64,000 bases of DNA from an uncultured Bacteroidales bacterium (GTDB lineage: Bacteria; Bacteroidota; Bacteroidia; Bacteroidales; F082): positions 61,558 through 125,557 of the forward strand of contig CAJOIF010000005.1 of NCBI GenBank assembly GCA_905234765.1. The letters are read 5' to 3'. The translations under genes were made by a program, and so were the position numbers. Below the pieces are notes generated by a model. That model did no database searches. It was given only the letters and a program-made list of their open reading frames with translations, and was not told the origin of the DNA. This document shows, piece after piece, positions 14,813 through 23,209 of the stretch; within the stretch, counting starts at the first letter, position 1, and each line of letters opens with the position of its first letter.

Positions 14813-16471
14813 CTATCGATTCAGTTCGTTGTAATAATAATCAGGAATCACATTCACCTGTATTCCTTTGGTTTTAAGATATTCTTCTTGTTCACTGGTC
14901 AAAAGCACATCATGGCCGCGATACAAAACTTTTGTCTGGTTTTCTGCATGGGCTACAAATTGTTCCATTTCCTCGTCGGTAAGCACGATAGCAATTTCAT
15001 CGTTCCCGTTGAAGTTAATTCCATTCTCTAATTCAACCAATTCGCGGATATGAAGCAATAGTTCGTCGGCATATTCATAGTATAGTTTTTCGCTAATGGG
15101 AATAAAGTTTATTTTGAAGTATTTGAGTGAAGCATGATATTGCTCATCATAGTCACTGCCATCCTTGCGTTTGCCTGTAATGACGGTGCGTAGCCTTTCG
15201 TAAGTTACATCGCGGCAGATATTGTTTTCATTGTTGGTACAAAGAATGAACTTGCGATGCCCGCCATCTTCGGCATTAAGTTTCATTACAGCATGACCTG
15301 TAGTGCCCGAACCTGCGAAAAAGTCGAGAATGGAAGAAGTTTGCTTTGAAGCAATCTCTATAATCCTATTAATCAATTGGGTGGGTTTTGGCGTATCAAA
15401 AGGAATATGCACATCTTGAAAAATCTTTTTTAATTCTTGTTTAGCACTTTGATTATGTCCGACTTCATTATGGAGCCAAATTGTTAGTGGAACAATTCCT
15501 TGCTGAACTTCTGATAAAAATGTTTTGTAACGAGGCATATTGTTTCCATTTTTTCCAAACCAAATTCTATTGTCAGCAATCAATTCAGCCATTCGTTCTT
15601 TTGAAGTCATCCAACATCTTCCGTTGGTTGGCATTACCACTTTCCCTGAAGGTGTAATGATAGGATAATCATATTCTTCTGAATATGTTTTGACTGCTAA
15701 ATCTGTAGAAGCCCAATCACCACGAGGATCGTTGTCAGGATTTTTATAACGGGAATTGGCTTCAACACTACGTTTCATCAGTTTTGGTTTCCATATTTTT
15801 TTGTTTTTTGCATAACAAAGTATAAAATCATGATTATCAGAAAGCCATTTCGCATCATTTTGAGGACTGAATTTCTTTTGCCATATAATATTTGCAACAA
15901 AATTATCAATGCCAAATACATCATCACACAGCATTTTTAGAACGGCTTGCTCATTATCGTCAATGGAAATGAAAATCGCCCCATTTCGGCTCATCAATTC
16001 TTTGGCGATGCGTAGTCGTTTTTCCATAAGCGAGAGCCATTTGCTATGACGAAAAGTGTCGTTGTTGTCCACAAAGCAGTCGTCATACATAAAATCCTTG
16101 TTGCCTGTATTATATGGAGGATCAATATAGATTACATCAATCCTGTCTTTATGGGTTTTCTCCAAAAGTTGCAATGCAGCAAGGTTGTCGCCCTCAATTA
16201 AAAAATTCATTTCTCCACCATTGTCAATGAAAAGGTTGGGTTGCTCGGTAAGGACAGGCGTATGTGTTTCAAGAATTTCATCAATATGTTCGTGGTGTTG
16301 TTCAAAAACGAGGCCGTATTTTTTGCCTTTCACATCTTTTGTCAACTCATCCAAGTATTGCAAAAGGTTGCCAGTGTTCTTATCCTGAGGTGCAGCTGCA
16401 ATGTAAGTACGAATCTGTCGAATCTTGTCCAACAAGTCTTCGCGGTGCTGCTTGGAAATGTTTGTACTCAT
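14813..16471 (-). CDS. Type III DNA N6-adenine methyltransferase, Mod subunit
   Basis: Mod recognises the target sequence and methylates adenine on one strand; with Res it also directs cleavage. From the ATG at 16471 the protein has 552 residues. The catalytic motif IV IDPPYNTGN (about 116-124) comes before the SAM-binding motif I DFFAGSGTTGHAV (about 376-388), which is the beta-class order used by type III Mods. FLIEGDNLAAL ahead of DPPY is also typical. The region between carries the target recognition domain. A longer frame starting 16 residues upstream exists but begins with an unlikely non-hydrophobic extension. A possible -7 box lies about 310 nt upstream, which leaves a long leader with a small Arg-rich frame. 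Confidence 0.92.
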   Translation of the reverse strand: MSTNISKQHREDLLDKIRQIRTYIAAAPQDKNTGNLLQYLDELTKDVKGKKYGLVFEQHHEHIDEILETHTPVLTEQPNLFIDNGGEMNFLIEGDNLAALQLLEKTHKDRIDVIYIDPPYNTGNKDFMYDDCFVDNNDTFRHSKWLSLMEKRLRIAKELMSRNGAIFISIDDNEQAVLKMLCDDVFGIDNFVANIIWQKKFSPQNDAKWLSDNHDFILCYAKNKKIWKPKLMKRSVEANSRYKNPDNDPRGDWASTDLAVKTYSEEYDYPIITPSGKVVMPTNGRCWMTSKERMAELIADNRIWFGKNGNNMPRYKTFLSEVQQGIVPLTIWLHNEVGHNQSAKQELKKIFQDVHIPFDTPKPTQLINRIIEIASKQTSSILDFFAGSGTTGHAVMKLNAEDGGHRKFILCTNNENNICRDVTYERLRTVITGKRKDGSDYDEQYHASLKYFKINFIPISEKLYYEYADELLLHIRELVELENGINFNGNDEIAIVLTDEEMEQFVAHAENQTKVLYRGHDVLLTSEQEEYLKTKGIQVNVIPDYYYNELNR

Positions 16472-16505
16472 GATTCCGTGCATTTGGCAGCGTGTGCTTG
16501 TCTTT

Positions 16506-16649
16506 TCAGCAACGGGCAACGACAGAACAGAAAAAGCGCGGATGTTTTCTTATCCACGCTCTTAGGCTCTGGTATGCCCGTGTCAATCGATAAGTCCACG
16601 CCCGCGCCAACGCACGAGCGATTGCTGACTTTTTCGAGATAGACACCAT
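16506..16649 (-). CDS. Possible 47-residue Arg-rich small protein upstream of mod
   Basis: A frame on the mod strand starts at 16649 (MVSISKKSAIARALARAWTY) and ends 34 nt before the Mod start. It is rich in Arg, Ala and Trp. Its only support is the position between a plausible promoter and mod. It may be a leader peptide or chance. From 16650 to 16780 and 16790 to 16914 I see no gene. Confidence 0.25.
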   Translation of the reverse strand: MVSISKKSAIARALARAWTYRLTRAYQSLRAWIRKHPRFFCSVVARC

Positions 16650-16780
16650 TACTAAATTTACCAGATTTAAGAGCAGTGCCGAATAAATAGCAAACGCTAT
16701 GGTTTATAATATGTTAGTTACAATGATTCTTTTTCTTGTATTGTTATTCTTTAGATTTGTCTTTTGATGTGTTACGCTTG

Positions 16781-16788
16781 CAAAAATA
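16781..16788 (-). promoter_or_regulatory. -7 box (TATTTTTG) upstream of mod
   Basis: On the reverse strand TATTTTTG fits the -7 consensus and is followed by GCAAGCG-type initiation sequence. It is the best promoter candidate for mod-res in the interval 16472-16914. Confidence 0.5.
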
Positions 16789-16914
16789 CGGTTTTTCCTT
16801 TTTGTTTCGTTTTGAACTTGTAAGAAATCCTTACCCATTGTATCATTACAGTTTCACATTTTTCGCAAAAGTGTATTAGTGTCAACTTCCATACGGCTGA
16901 ACACAAACCATTTC

Positions 16915-16943
16915 TTCCAGTGGGTTTTATCTATGTGTAGTTC
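16915..16943. repeat. Direct repeat, downstream copy framing ATPase gene B
   Basis: TTCCAGTGGGTTTTATCTATG and then TGTAGTTC end 16 nt from the ATPase stop. The last 22 nt (from GGGTTTTATC) are identical to 18207-18228 and the whole 29 nt differs at two positions. Confidence 0.8.
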
Positions 16944-16959
16944 ATTCATTGTCAGTGCT

Positions 16960-18198
16960 CTATTCATTTTGTAACATCCAGTCTATCACATTCAGTTTTC
17001 GTATGCCTTCGTAAACAGGGTTGAAGTCCACATCGGTTGTCAAAAGGTATTTAGGCGTTGAGTCCTTGATGGCTTTTAACGAGGCAAGCTCTCTTTTCAA
17101 AGTGCCGGCATCCTCGGTTGTCCAGGCAACTTGATAGTACGATGTATAATCTTTGTGGTCAACCACTACAAAGTCCACCTCAAGGTTGTCGCGCTTGCCA
17201 ATGAACACCTCTTTGTTTCGCCTGACCAATTCAAGGTAAACCATGTTTTCCAACCAATGAGAGCGGTCCTTCAACATCGCTTTTTTCAGCCGTACCTTGG
17301 CAAAGATTGGGTCCACAATATAATATTTGTTCAGCGTTTGCAACAATCCTTTCCCCTTTATCTCAAAACGCGGCACTTTGTATATCAAGTAAGCCTCGCA
17401 AAGGGCATCCAAGTATTTGGCAACGGTTTGCTTGTCCACAACAGTGCCGTTTGACCGCAATGTGTCGGATATGGACCGTGGCGACACATACGATCCAACC
17501 GAGTCAAGGATAAAGTCGAGGATTTTGTTGAAGTCGTGCTTGTTGGTGATGTTCAGCCGTTGGAAAATGTCTTTCTCAACGATGGTTTTCAATATGCTAT
17601 CAGCAAAGAGATCGGCCTGCTTTTCGCTAACCATCAACTGCTTGTGGTATTCAGGTATGCCTCCGAAATGCAGGAAATTCGCCAAAGTTTCCATTTTTGA
17701 CAAGTTTGGCGATTTTGATAATATAAAATTGTAGTATTCAGAGAATTGCAATGGAAGAAGGTTGATTTCCACATAGCGTCCTGTGAGCAGTGTGGCTAAT
17801 TCACCCGAAAGCAGATACGCATTGGAACCGGTGATGTAAACATCAACATTGGGCTTGATATAGAGGCTGTCGACAAGACGTTGAAAATCCTTGATGTTCT
17901 GGATTTCGTCCAAAAAGATGTAATTGGGTTTGTCGGCGACCAGACGTTCCTTGATATAAGTGTGTATCTGGTAGATATCTCCTATGGCCAGCGTATCCAG
18001 GTCCTCAAAATTGAGGATTTGGATCTGTTCCTTCTGAACGCCATCGCGAATCAATTCATCGGCAAACATCATCAGCAATGTCGATTTGCCGCAACGCCTT
18101 ACTCCTGAAATGACTTTGATGATGTTTTGGTCTTTCAAGTCACGGAGCTGCTGCATATATTGCTTGCGTTCGATAAGTTCCTGTCGTTGCTTGTCCAT
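16960..18198 (-). CDS. AAA_14/DUF4143 ATPase (copy B)
   Basis: This 412-residue ATPase has Walker A SGVRRCGKST (about 31-40), Walker B NYIFLDEIQ (about 91-99), sensor-like YITGSNAYLL, and a DUF4143 C-terminus with YIVDPIF, WLENMVYLELVRR and NLEVDFVVVD. The last of these is equivalent to the D-x-x-V region of the nuclease-like fold, but the E-x-K partner strand reads SYYQVAWT here, so the nuclease-like site looks degraded. It belongs to a different subfamily from copies A and C. Direct repeats of 22-29 nt lie one base upstream of its start codon side (18200-18228) and 16 nt after its stop. It lies between the type III system and an HsdM-like fragment. Confidence 0.88.
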   Translation of the reverse strand: MDKQRQELIERKQYMQQLRDLKDQNIIKVISGVRRCGKSTLLMMFADELIRDGVQKEQIQILNFEDLDTLAIGDIYQIHTYIKERLVADKPNYIFLDEIQNIKDFQRLVDSLYIKPNVDVYITGSNAYLLSGELATLLTGRYVEINLLPLQFSEYYNFILSKSPNLSKMETLANFLHFGGIPEYHKQLMVSEKQADLFADSILKTIVEKDIFQRLNITNKHDFNKILDFILDSVGSYVSPRSISDTLRSNGTVVDKQTVAKYLDALCEAYLIYKVPRFEIKGKGLLQTLNKYYIVDPIFAKVRLKKAMLKDRSHWLENMVYLELVRRNKEVFIGKRDNLEVDFVVVDHKDYTSYYQVAWTTEDAGTLKRELASLKAIKDSTPKYLLTTDVDFNPVYEGIRKLNVIDWMLQNE

Positions 18199-18199
18199 A

Positions 18200-18228
18200 T
18201 TTCAGAGGGTTTTATCTATGTGTAGTTC
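18200..18228. repeat. Direct repeat, upstream copy framing ATPase gene B
   Basis: TTTCAGAGGGTTTTATCTATG and then TGTAGTTC abut the ATPase start codon. The last 22 nt are identical to those of the copy at 16915-16943 beyond the other end of the gene. Confidence 0.8.
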
Positions 18229-18238
18229 TTTCGTCTCA

Positions 18239-18357
18239 TTCAGTCAAAATTGTTCGTTTTTGTCTTCCAGTCAAATAACCGTCAAATAAAGATTTTGTTG
18301 ATAACCAATGTTTTAAGTTAAAAATTTGACGAGAATAAAATTTCCAGTCAAATAAGA
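18239..18357. repeat. AT-rich leader with recurring CAGTCAAATAA units
   Basis: The units CAGTCAAAAT (about 18241), CCAGTCAAATAACC and CGTCAAATAAAG (about 18268-18290) and CCAGTCAAATAAG (about 18344) recur irregularly between ATPase B and the HsdM-like gene. The last one contains that gene's stop codon. Confidence 0.4.
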
Positions 18358-18608
18358 TTCTTGATTTCAGTGTATAACTTTTCTCTGTTTCTTTCCCATG
18401 CATTCAGCAATTCTTCCAAAGTCTGTTTCGGCGTTTCATCCTTTACTTCCAGTCGCAATACATATTGCGATATGTTGAGCGTGGCACCATTCTCCAAAAT
18501 CTGCTCGTTGCTCACCACTTTGGCGAAACCGGGAATATCTTTGTGCTCTTTGTATGCCTTGAAAATCTCTTTGGACAAATGTTGCTCTAATTGTGAAAGG
18601 GTTAGCAT
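18348..18608 (-). CDS. Small protein resembling the C-terminal tail of type I HsdM
   Basis: This 86-residue protein contains GFAKVVSNEQILENGATLNISQYV, split here as GFAKVVSNEQILENG and ATLNISQYV. It looks like the end of type I methyltransferases (..EI..NDYNLNISRYV). A helical tail (TLEELLNAWERNREKL) follows, as in HsdM C-termini. The catalytic domain (SAM-binding and NPPF) is absent. The frame has its own -7 box 19 nt upstream and an intact start, so it may be an expressed remnant or a small adaptor. It could be a decayed type I system, since a type III system and ATPase B lie next to it. Confidence 0.6.
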   Translation of the reverse strand: MLTLSQLEQHLSKEIFKAYKEHKDIPGFAKVVSNEQILENGATLNISQYVLRLEVKDETPKQTLEELLNAWERNREKLYTEIKNLI

Positions 18609-18626
18609 ATTTTATATGATATGCTG

Positions 18627-18634
18627 CAAAAATA
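18627..18634 (-). promoter_or_regulatory. -7 box (TATTTTTG) for the HsdM-tail gene
   Basis: On the reverse strand TATTTTTG followed by CAGC lies 19 nt before the ATG at 18608. Confidence 0.6.
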
Positions 18635-18703
18635 GTGAAAAAAATCTCCTTGTATATATAGTATGTGAAAAAAGGCCTTTCACAAACCTAATCTTAAACA
18701 AAA

Positions 18704-18732
18704 ACAGTGCGCCTCAATCCTGAAGCGCACCG
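18704..18732 (-). terminator. Intrinsic terminator for the gene at 18761
   Basis: GTGCGC and GCGCAC arms (18707-18730) are followed on the reverse strand by a T-rich run (TGTTTTTG). Confidence 0.75.
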
Positions 18733-18760
18733 TTTTCCATTTACTGCATCATTGATTCTT

Positions 18761-19777
18761 TTACTCTGCCTCCAAGTGCGTGTATTTCTTCGACACCCAA
18801 AGCGCATTACCATGGAAACTGATTTGGTAAAAGTCGCCTTCTTCGCCGAGGTAATAGAAACGCTCGCCTACTTTGGGATGACGATTGGTACCGTCAGGCC
18901 ACTTGAAAGTGTCGGCACTGGTGGAAGGCTCTAATCTCAGGCGAAGCTCCGAGCCGTCGATGACGACATAAAACTCGGAATCTCCATTATACTCTTCTTC
19001 TCCAAGCCATTCTTCTTCACCAGGCAGCCAATAGATCTCAGGGTCAAAGACATATTCAGGATGATAGGCCTTGAAAACAGTGCTCAACGCATCATAGAAC
19101 TGGTCGATGGTGCCATCGCCCCAACGTCTGGCCCAGAAATGCAGGAAACGGTAATCGACATTTCCGTAAACGTAGGTCCCGTCTTCGAGGTTCAGCCGAC
19201 CTAATGCAAATCCCGAGCCGCCATTCTCGTAATCATTGCCTTTGCTTTCAAGCGAGCTTCTAAACACCACTTCGCGTTCCTCTTGCGTAAGATCATTGTA
19301 GAGCGCATCGTGAATCACCATCATAATGTGCATCTGACGATATAAATACTCGTCAACAAGCGGTTTGCTTCTTTCAACGAAAAACTCATCGGAGACCACC
19401 GTTTTGGCAAGACCGGCAAGGTATTCGATGGCTTTGGGATTATAATGTCCGAATTCATCTTCATTGTCAAGGTCCCATTGCCCATCGTGGTGCGGCCCTG
19501 ACAGATAAAGTGGATAAGGAAGCATGTTCTGAAGGTCTCTCAACGAAATGAGCGAGGCCAGATGGCTTCCCATGACGCGAATGCCACATTCAGGCCAGTA
19601 ATCAAATTCATCGACCAAAGTGTGGTAGGTCTTGTCAAGATTCAATGCAGCGTTCTTGAAACGTTGTTCATTGCTTTCTCCTCCTCCGCTGACAAAAGCA
19701 GTCAGCACTAAAGCAAAAGCGATGACCACAACGGCCACCGCCATTTTCCGAATGGAAAAGTTAGGATGTTTTGACAT
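18761..19777 (-). CDS. Membrane-anchored exported protein with SH3-like C-terminus, unknown
   Basis: This 338-residue protein has an N-terminal signal anchor (MAVAVVVIAFALVLTAFVSGGG). The middle is acidic and helical (FKNAALNLDKTYHTLVDEF..., ...QEEREVVFRSSLESKG). The last 70 residues (SELRLRLEPSTSADTFKWPDG...KVGERFYYLGEEGDFYQISF) read like a bacterial SH3-type beta-domain, which often binds cell wall. I do not recognise the whole protein. It follows frr on the same strand after 18 nt, so it is probably co-transcribed with it, and a clear terminator lies after its stop. Confidence 0.6.
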   Translation of the reverse strand: MSKHPNFSIRKMAVAVVVIAFALVLTAFVSGGGESNEQRFKNAALNLDKTYHTLVDEFDYWPECGIRVMGSHLASLISLRDLQNMLPYPLYLSGPHHDGQWDLDNEDEFGHYNPKAIEYLAGLAKTVVSDEFFVERSKPLVDEYLYRQMHIMMVIHDALYNDLTQEEREVVFRSSLESKGNDYENGGSGFALGRLNLEDGTYVYGNVDYRFLHFWARRWGDGTIDQFYDALSTVFKAYHPEYVFDPEIYWLPGEEEWLGEEEYNGDSEFYVVIDGSELRLRLEPSTSADTFKWPDGTNRHPKVGERFYYLGEEGDFYQISFHGNALWVSKKYTHLEAE

Positions 19778-19795
19778 GATAATTTGATTATGGGA

Positions 19796-20359
19796 TTACA
19801 CCGTCAAAATATCCTTTGACTTCAACTCCGTCAAGTCATCTATCTTCTTGATGTATTTGTCGGTAAGTTTCTGGATTTCTTCTTGCAAGAGCTTCGACTC
19901 GTCCTCGGAGATGGTGTCTTTTTCCAACTTCTTGGCCTCGTCGTTGGCGTTGCGGCGGATGCCACGGATGCCTACTTTGGCTTCCTCTGCGGCGTTCTTG
20001 GTGCGTTTCACCAAGTCGCGGCGGCGTTCCTCGGTCAGGGCGGGGACGGTAATACGAAGAATTTCACCGTTGTTGATGGGGTTAAATCCCAGGTTGGCGT
20101 TCAAGATGGCCTTGGCGATGTTGTTGAGGGCACTCTTGTCGAAGGGTTGCACCACAATCATGCGTGCGTCGGTGCAGCCGATGTTGGCGGTCTGCTCGAT
20201 AGGCACCGTCGTACCGTAATATTCAACCATAACGCCATTCAGCATGGCTGGACTGGCTTTTCCTGCCCTGATGCCTTGGAATTCGTGCTCCAAGTGCTTG
20301 ATGGTATTGTCCATACTTTCAGTGGCTTCGTCTAATACAAATTGAGATTCGTCTGTCAT
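19796..20359 (-). CDS. frr: Ribosome recycling factor
   Basis: Frr works with EF-G to split the post-termination ribosome. The 187-residue protein matches the family's normal length. It carries the N-terminal helix with HLEHEFQGIRAGKASPAMLNG, the domain II region with VEYYGTTVPIEQTANI and IVVQPFD, and the C-terminal LTEERRRDLVKRTKNAAEEAKVGIRGIRRNA stretch, which is highly conserved. It has its own -7 box 45 nt upstream of the start. In most bacteria frr follows pyrH directly; here a glycosyltransferase gene separates the two. Confidence 0.97.
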   Translation of the reverse strand: MTDESQFVLDEATESMDNTIKHLEHEFQGIRAGKASPAMLNGVMVEYYGTTVPIEQTANIGCTDARMIVVQPFDKSALNNIAKAILNANLGFNPINNGEILRITVPALTEERRRDLVKRTKNAAEEAKVGIRGIRRNANDEAKKLEKDTISEDESKLLQEEIQKLTDKYIKKIDDLTELKSKDILTV

Positions 20360-20402
20360 AGTGTTCTGAAATCTTTAGATTCAACGTAGTTAATTGTTGT
20401 GG

Positions 20403-20410
20403 CAAAAATA
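20403..20410 (-). promoter_or_regulatory. frr -7 box (TATTTTTG)
   Basis: On the reverse strand TATTTTTG followed by CCAC lies about 44 nt before the frr start. Confidence 0.65.
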
Positions 20411-20519
20411 ATGGATTTCTCTTTACCTCACATAAATCGTGCCTGATTTTTTGTGGTTTTTAGTGATAGGTACACAAGGTATTGTAAATGCTGGTGATAA
20501 GCTCCGGCTTTCTGTTTAT

Positions 20520-22412
20520 TTAATTCAATGGATCATAAAGTCCAGTCAGAACAGGGTCTTTGCGGGTGAGGTAACAACTCATCTTGTCCTGGGTTATCAA
20601 GCAATGGCCTTTGTTCCAAATGTAAGACTTGACAATAGTACCTTTTAGACTCGCTATCTCATTGAAATTGATTGCATTGACAACAACATTATTCCCAGGC
20701 AGAAACACCACTTCTTCAGTCGGGGAGCTGTACCAAAGCAGCAGGGAATCTTTCTCAACATCTTTGATTTCGATGACAAGCACACAGTTTGTCACCGTAT
20801 CGTTGCTGTGAAAATTTGCGACAAAGCCGATGTTTTCCGTGTCATCGGGCAAGGAGTCACCACAAACGAGGCTGATACTACCCCATTCCATACCGTCATA
20901 GAATGGATAAGGGTTTTCATCAAGCGTCTTTAAGCCACATTCGCTGTCCTCAGTCGGAAGCTTACTCAATGTGAGGTAACGTGAGGTAAACCAATCCTTT
21001 TGTTTAACAATATTGGGATAATACCCCACCGCCGTGGCTTCCCAAATGGGGTGCATGTAATCGGTCCAGCCAAAACCCAACATCGGGGCTTCGTCGTGCT
21101 CATGCAGCCATTGGTAGAACTCGCTTATCGAACTGTAGCGATTAAAGACAATGCGGTTCTCGACATCAGTCTGGGCTTGATAGAACTCGGCGGCCTCGCC
21201 AATTTCCGTACGGGTCGCAAACTGAATCTTTTCACCAAATTGCTCATGGTCAGCTTTCATTTCAACGGCAATCTGGTCAAAACCTTGATGATACATCAAG
21301 TCATAATGCTTTCGGGTCATGATAAGCGAGGTACAACCAACGAAGAGAATAGCGGCTACTACCAAGACTGTCTGCCAAGGTGAGAGCGTCCTGCTCTTGA
21401 ACATCGAAAACGCAACAATAATGACAAAAGGATAACTGAAAATCAGTGTGCTTTGCTGCAAAATCGGCTCACGCGTCAAAGAATAAATGAAAGCAATGGC
21501 AAAGATGATGACGAACCATGCCAAACCCGCCCAACGTAAGGGGTTGTTCTGTTTATCGCGCTTGCCAAGGATAATCGGCAACAAGATGACAATACCTACG
21601 GCAAACATGAATAGCATGTCGTAGTTCATCGTGTATTGGATGAAATCGAGGAGGAAAGTCGACTTGGGCGCAGCCAACCAGCCACCAATGCTGCCACTGA
21701 CAAAGAGCTGCTGGTAGAAAATGGGCAACGTCGGTGCAAACAATATCACCGCCCCAATTCCACTCAACCAATAGGCCTTACGCCTTTCTTTCGGCAGGAA
21801 AAACAAACCTGTCAAAAAGATCAATCCAGCTTGAGCAATGGAGAAATATTGCATAAGCGAACAAGCCCATGCCGAAAGCGCAAAACCAATGTAATGCCTT
21901 GTCGTCATCTTCGTCCCGAAAACGACCTTATACCAAAAATAGGCCATCAACAGGACAAAGAACAGCCCCGCTGAGTAGGGTCGCGCCAGCTGACTGTAGA
22001 ACACCGTGAACTGGCTGACGGCAAAGAACGCCGCCGAAAACAGGCCGACCTTGCGGTTGAACCACTGCCGACCGATTAAATAAATAAGGAACACAGAACC
22101 TATTCCCATCAGCGCAAAGGGTAACTTAACCCACAACTCGCTCCAACCGAAAATCCGCACCCACAGCCAAAGGAAGGCTTCCGCCCCAATGGGATGGCTG
22201 TCGGGCATGATACCCTGTTGGATGAAGTCGTGGAAGTTGTCGAAACGGGTACGCAGCAAGGCGCTGAACTCGTCGTGCATAAACGGCACCTGACCGATTT
22301 TCCACAGGCGTAGCACCGCCGCAACGAGCATAATCACGCCAAGAAGGATGCAATCCAGCCTCTTGTCTGACGCATTGTGAACCTTGCGCAGATGGTTTTT
22401 TCGGGTTCTCAT
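20520..22412 (-). CDS. GT39-type (ArnT/PMT-like) membrane glycosyltransferase
   Basis: This 630-residue protein would transfer a sugar from a polyprenyl-phosphate donor to an acceptor on the outer face of the inner membrane. Features are the first periplasmic loop motif PFMHDEFSAL (about 46-55), where Asp-Glu is the expected catalytic pair; SHPIGAEAFLWLW; SQLARPYSAGLFFVLL; and about ten hydrophobic spans to roughly residue 380. A soluble C-terminal domain of about 240 residues follows, without recognisable motifs. The acceptor is unknown: lipid A, O-antigen or protein are all possible. Its start overlaps the pyrH stop by four bases (ATGA), so it is translationally coupled to pyrH. Confidence 0.85.
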   Translation of the reverse strand: MRTRKNHLRKVHNASDKRLDCILLGVIMLVAAVLRLWKIGQVPFMHDEFSALLRTRFDNFHDFIQQGIMPDSHPIGAEAFLWLWVRIFGWSELWVKLPFALMGIGSVFLIYLIGRQWFNRKVGLFSAAFFAVSQFTVFYSQLARPYSAGLFFVLLMAYFWYKVVFGTKMTTRHYIGFALSAWACSLMQYFSIAQAGLIFLTGLFFLPKERRKAYWLSGIGAVILFAPTLPIFYQQLFVSGSIGGWLAAPKSTFLLDFIQYTMNYDMLFMFAVGIVILLPIILGKRDKQNNPLRWAGLAWFVIIFAIAFIYSLTREPILQQSTLIFSYPFVIIVAFSMFKSRTLSPWQTVLVVAAILFVGCTSLIMTRKHYDLMYHQGFDQIAVEMKADHEQFGEKIQFATRTEIGEAAEFYQAQTDVENRIVFNRYSSISEFYQWLHEHDEAPMLGFGWTDYMHPIWEATAVGYYPNIVKQKDWFTSRYLTLSKLPTEDSECGLKTLDENPYPFYDGMEWGSISLVCGDSLPDDTENIGFVANFHSNDTVTNCVLVIEIKDVEKDSLLLWYSSPTEEVVFLPGNNVVVNAINFNEIASLKGTIVKSYIWNKGHCLITQDKMSCYLTRKDPVLTGLYDPLN

Positions 22413-23116
22413 TTCGTAACCAACGTTCCGATGTTCTCACCGCGCAAGACCTTCATCAGGTTGCCACGCGTGTTCATGTCGAACACATACATCGGCATGT
22501 CGTTTTCCTTGCACATGGTGAAAGCGGTCATATCCATCACCTTGAGGTTGCGTTGGTAGGCCTCATCATACGTGATATGTTCAAACTTGGCGGCGGTGGG
22601 ATCTTTTTCGGGGTCGGCGGTGTAGATACCATCCACGCGGGTGCCTTTCAGGATGATGTCGGCCTTGATTTCGACAGCACGGAGGGCCGAGCCTGTGTCG
22701 GTGGTGAAGAAGGGGTTGCCTGTACCCGCACCCATCACCACGATGTGGCCTTCCTCAAGCAGACGGATGGCCTTGGCACTGTTCATCGTGTCGGCGATGC
22801 GGTCGATGTAGAGTCCTGCCAACAGCGTGGCCTTCTGTCCCTTGCTTTGCAGTGTCGATTGCATGGCCATCGAGTTGATGACAGTGGCGAGCATACCCAT
22901 GTAATCGCCCTGGATGCGGTCCATGCCTTTGGAGGCACCTTGCAAGCCTCGGTAGATGTTGCCGCCACCGATGACGATGCCAATTTGAACACCGGCTTGT
23001 GCGGCTTCAATGATTTCATCTGCATATTCGTTCAGTCGTTGCGGATCAATGCCAAATTGCTGGCTGCCCATCAGGGCTTCGCCACTGAGTTTCAGGAGTA
23101 CTCTGTTGTATTTCAT
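22409..23116 (-). CDS. pyrH: Uridylate (UMP) kinase
   Basis: PyrH phosphorylates UMP to UDP in pyrimidine nucleotide synthesis. From the ATG at 23116 the protein has 235 residues, the normal length. Conserved segments are RVLLKLSGEALMG, IVIGGGNIYRG, DYMGMLATVINSMAMQ and GTGNPFFTTDTGSALRA (catalytic and UMP-binding, including TDT), followed by KGTRVDGIYTADP. A slightly longer frame begins upstream of the -7 box-proximal leader and is less likely. It is co-transcribed with the glycosyltransferase that overlaps its stop. Confidence 0.96.
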   Translation of the reverse strand: MKYNRVLLKLSGEALMGSQQFGIDPQRLNEYADEIIEAAQAGVQIGIVIGGGNIYRGLQGASKGMDRIQGDYMGMLATVINSMAMQSTLQSKGQKATLLAGLYIDRIADTMNSAKAIRLLEEGHIVVMGAGTGNPFFTTDTGSALRAVEIKADIILKGTRVDGIYTADPEKDPTAAKFEHITYDEAYQRNLKVMDMTAFTMCKENDMPMYVFDMNTRGNLMKVLRGENIGTLVTK

Positions 23117-23142
23117 AGTTGAGGATTTAAGATTTCGAGCCA

Positions 23143-23150
23143 CAAAGATA
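23143..23150 (-). promoter_or_regulatory. pyrH -7 box (TATCTTTG)
   Basis: On the reverse strand TATCTTTG followed by TGGC lies 27 nt before the ATG at 23116. Confidence 0.7.
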
Positions 23151-23162
23151 CAAAAACAAAAA

Positions 23163-23187
23163 AAACCGCTCCAAAAAGGAGCGGTTT
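23163..23187 (-). terminator. Intrinsic terminator after the T9SS cargo gene
   Basis: AACCGCTCC and GGAGCGGTT form 9-bp arms around AAAAA, with T/A runs on both sides. It lies just after the stop of the T9SS gene and upstream of the pyrH promoter. Confidence 0.85.
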
Positions 23188-23209
23188 TTCGTCTAAAACC
23201 TTACGGTTA

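Noticed and set aside
16922..16943. Terminal repeats of a classical insertion sequence around ATPase B
   Set aside because: The copies are direct, not inverted, there is no transposase, and the ends coincide with the gene. They are reported as gene-framing repeats instead.
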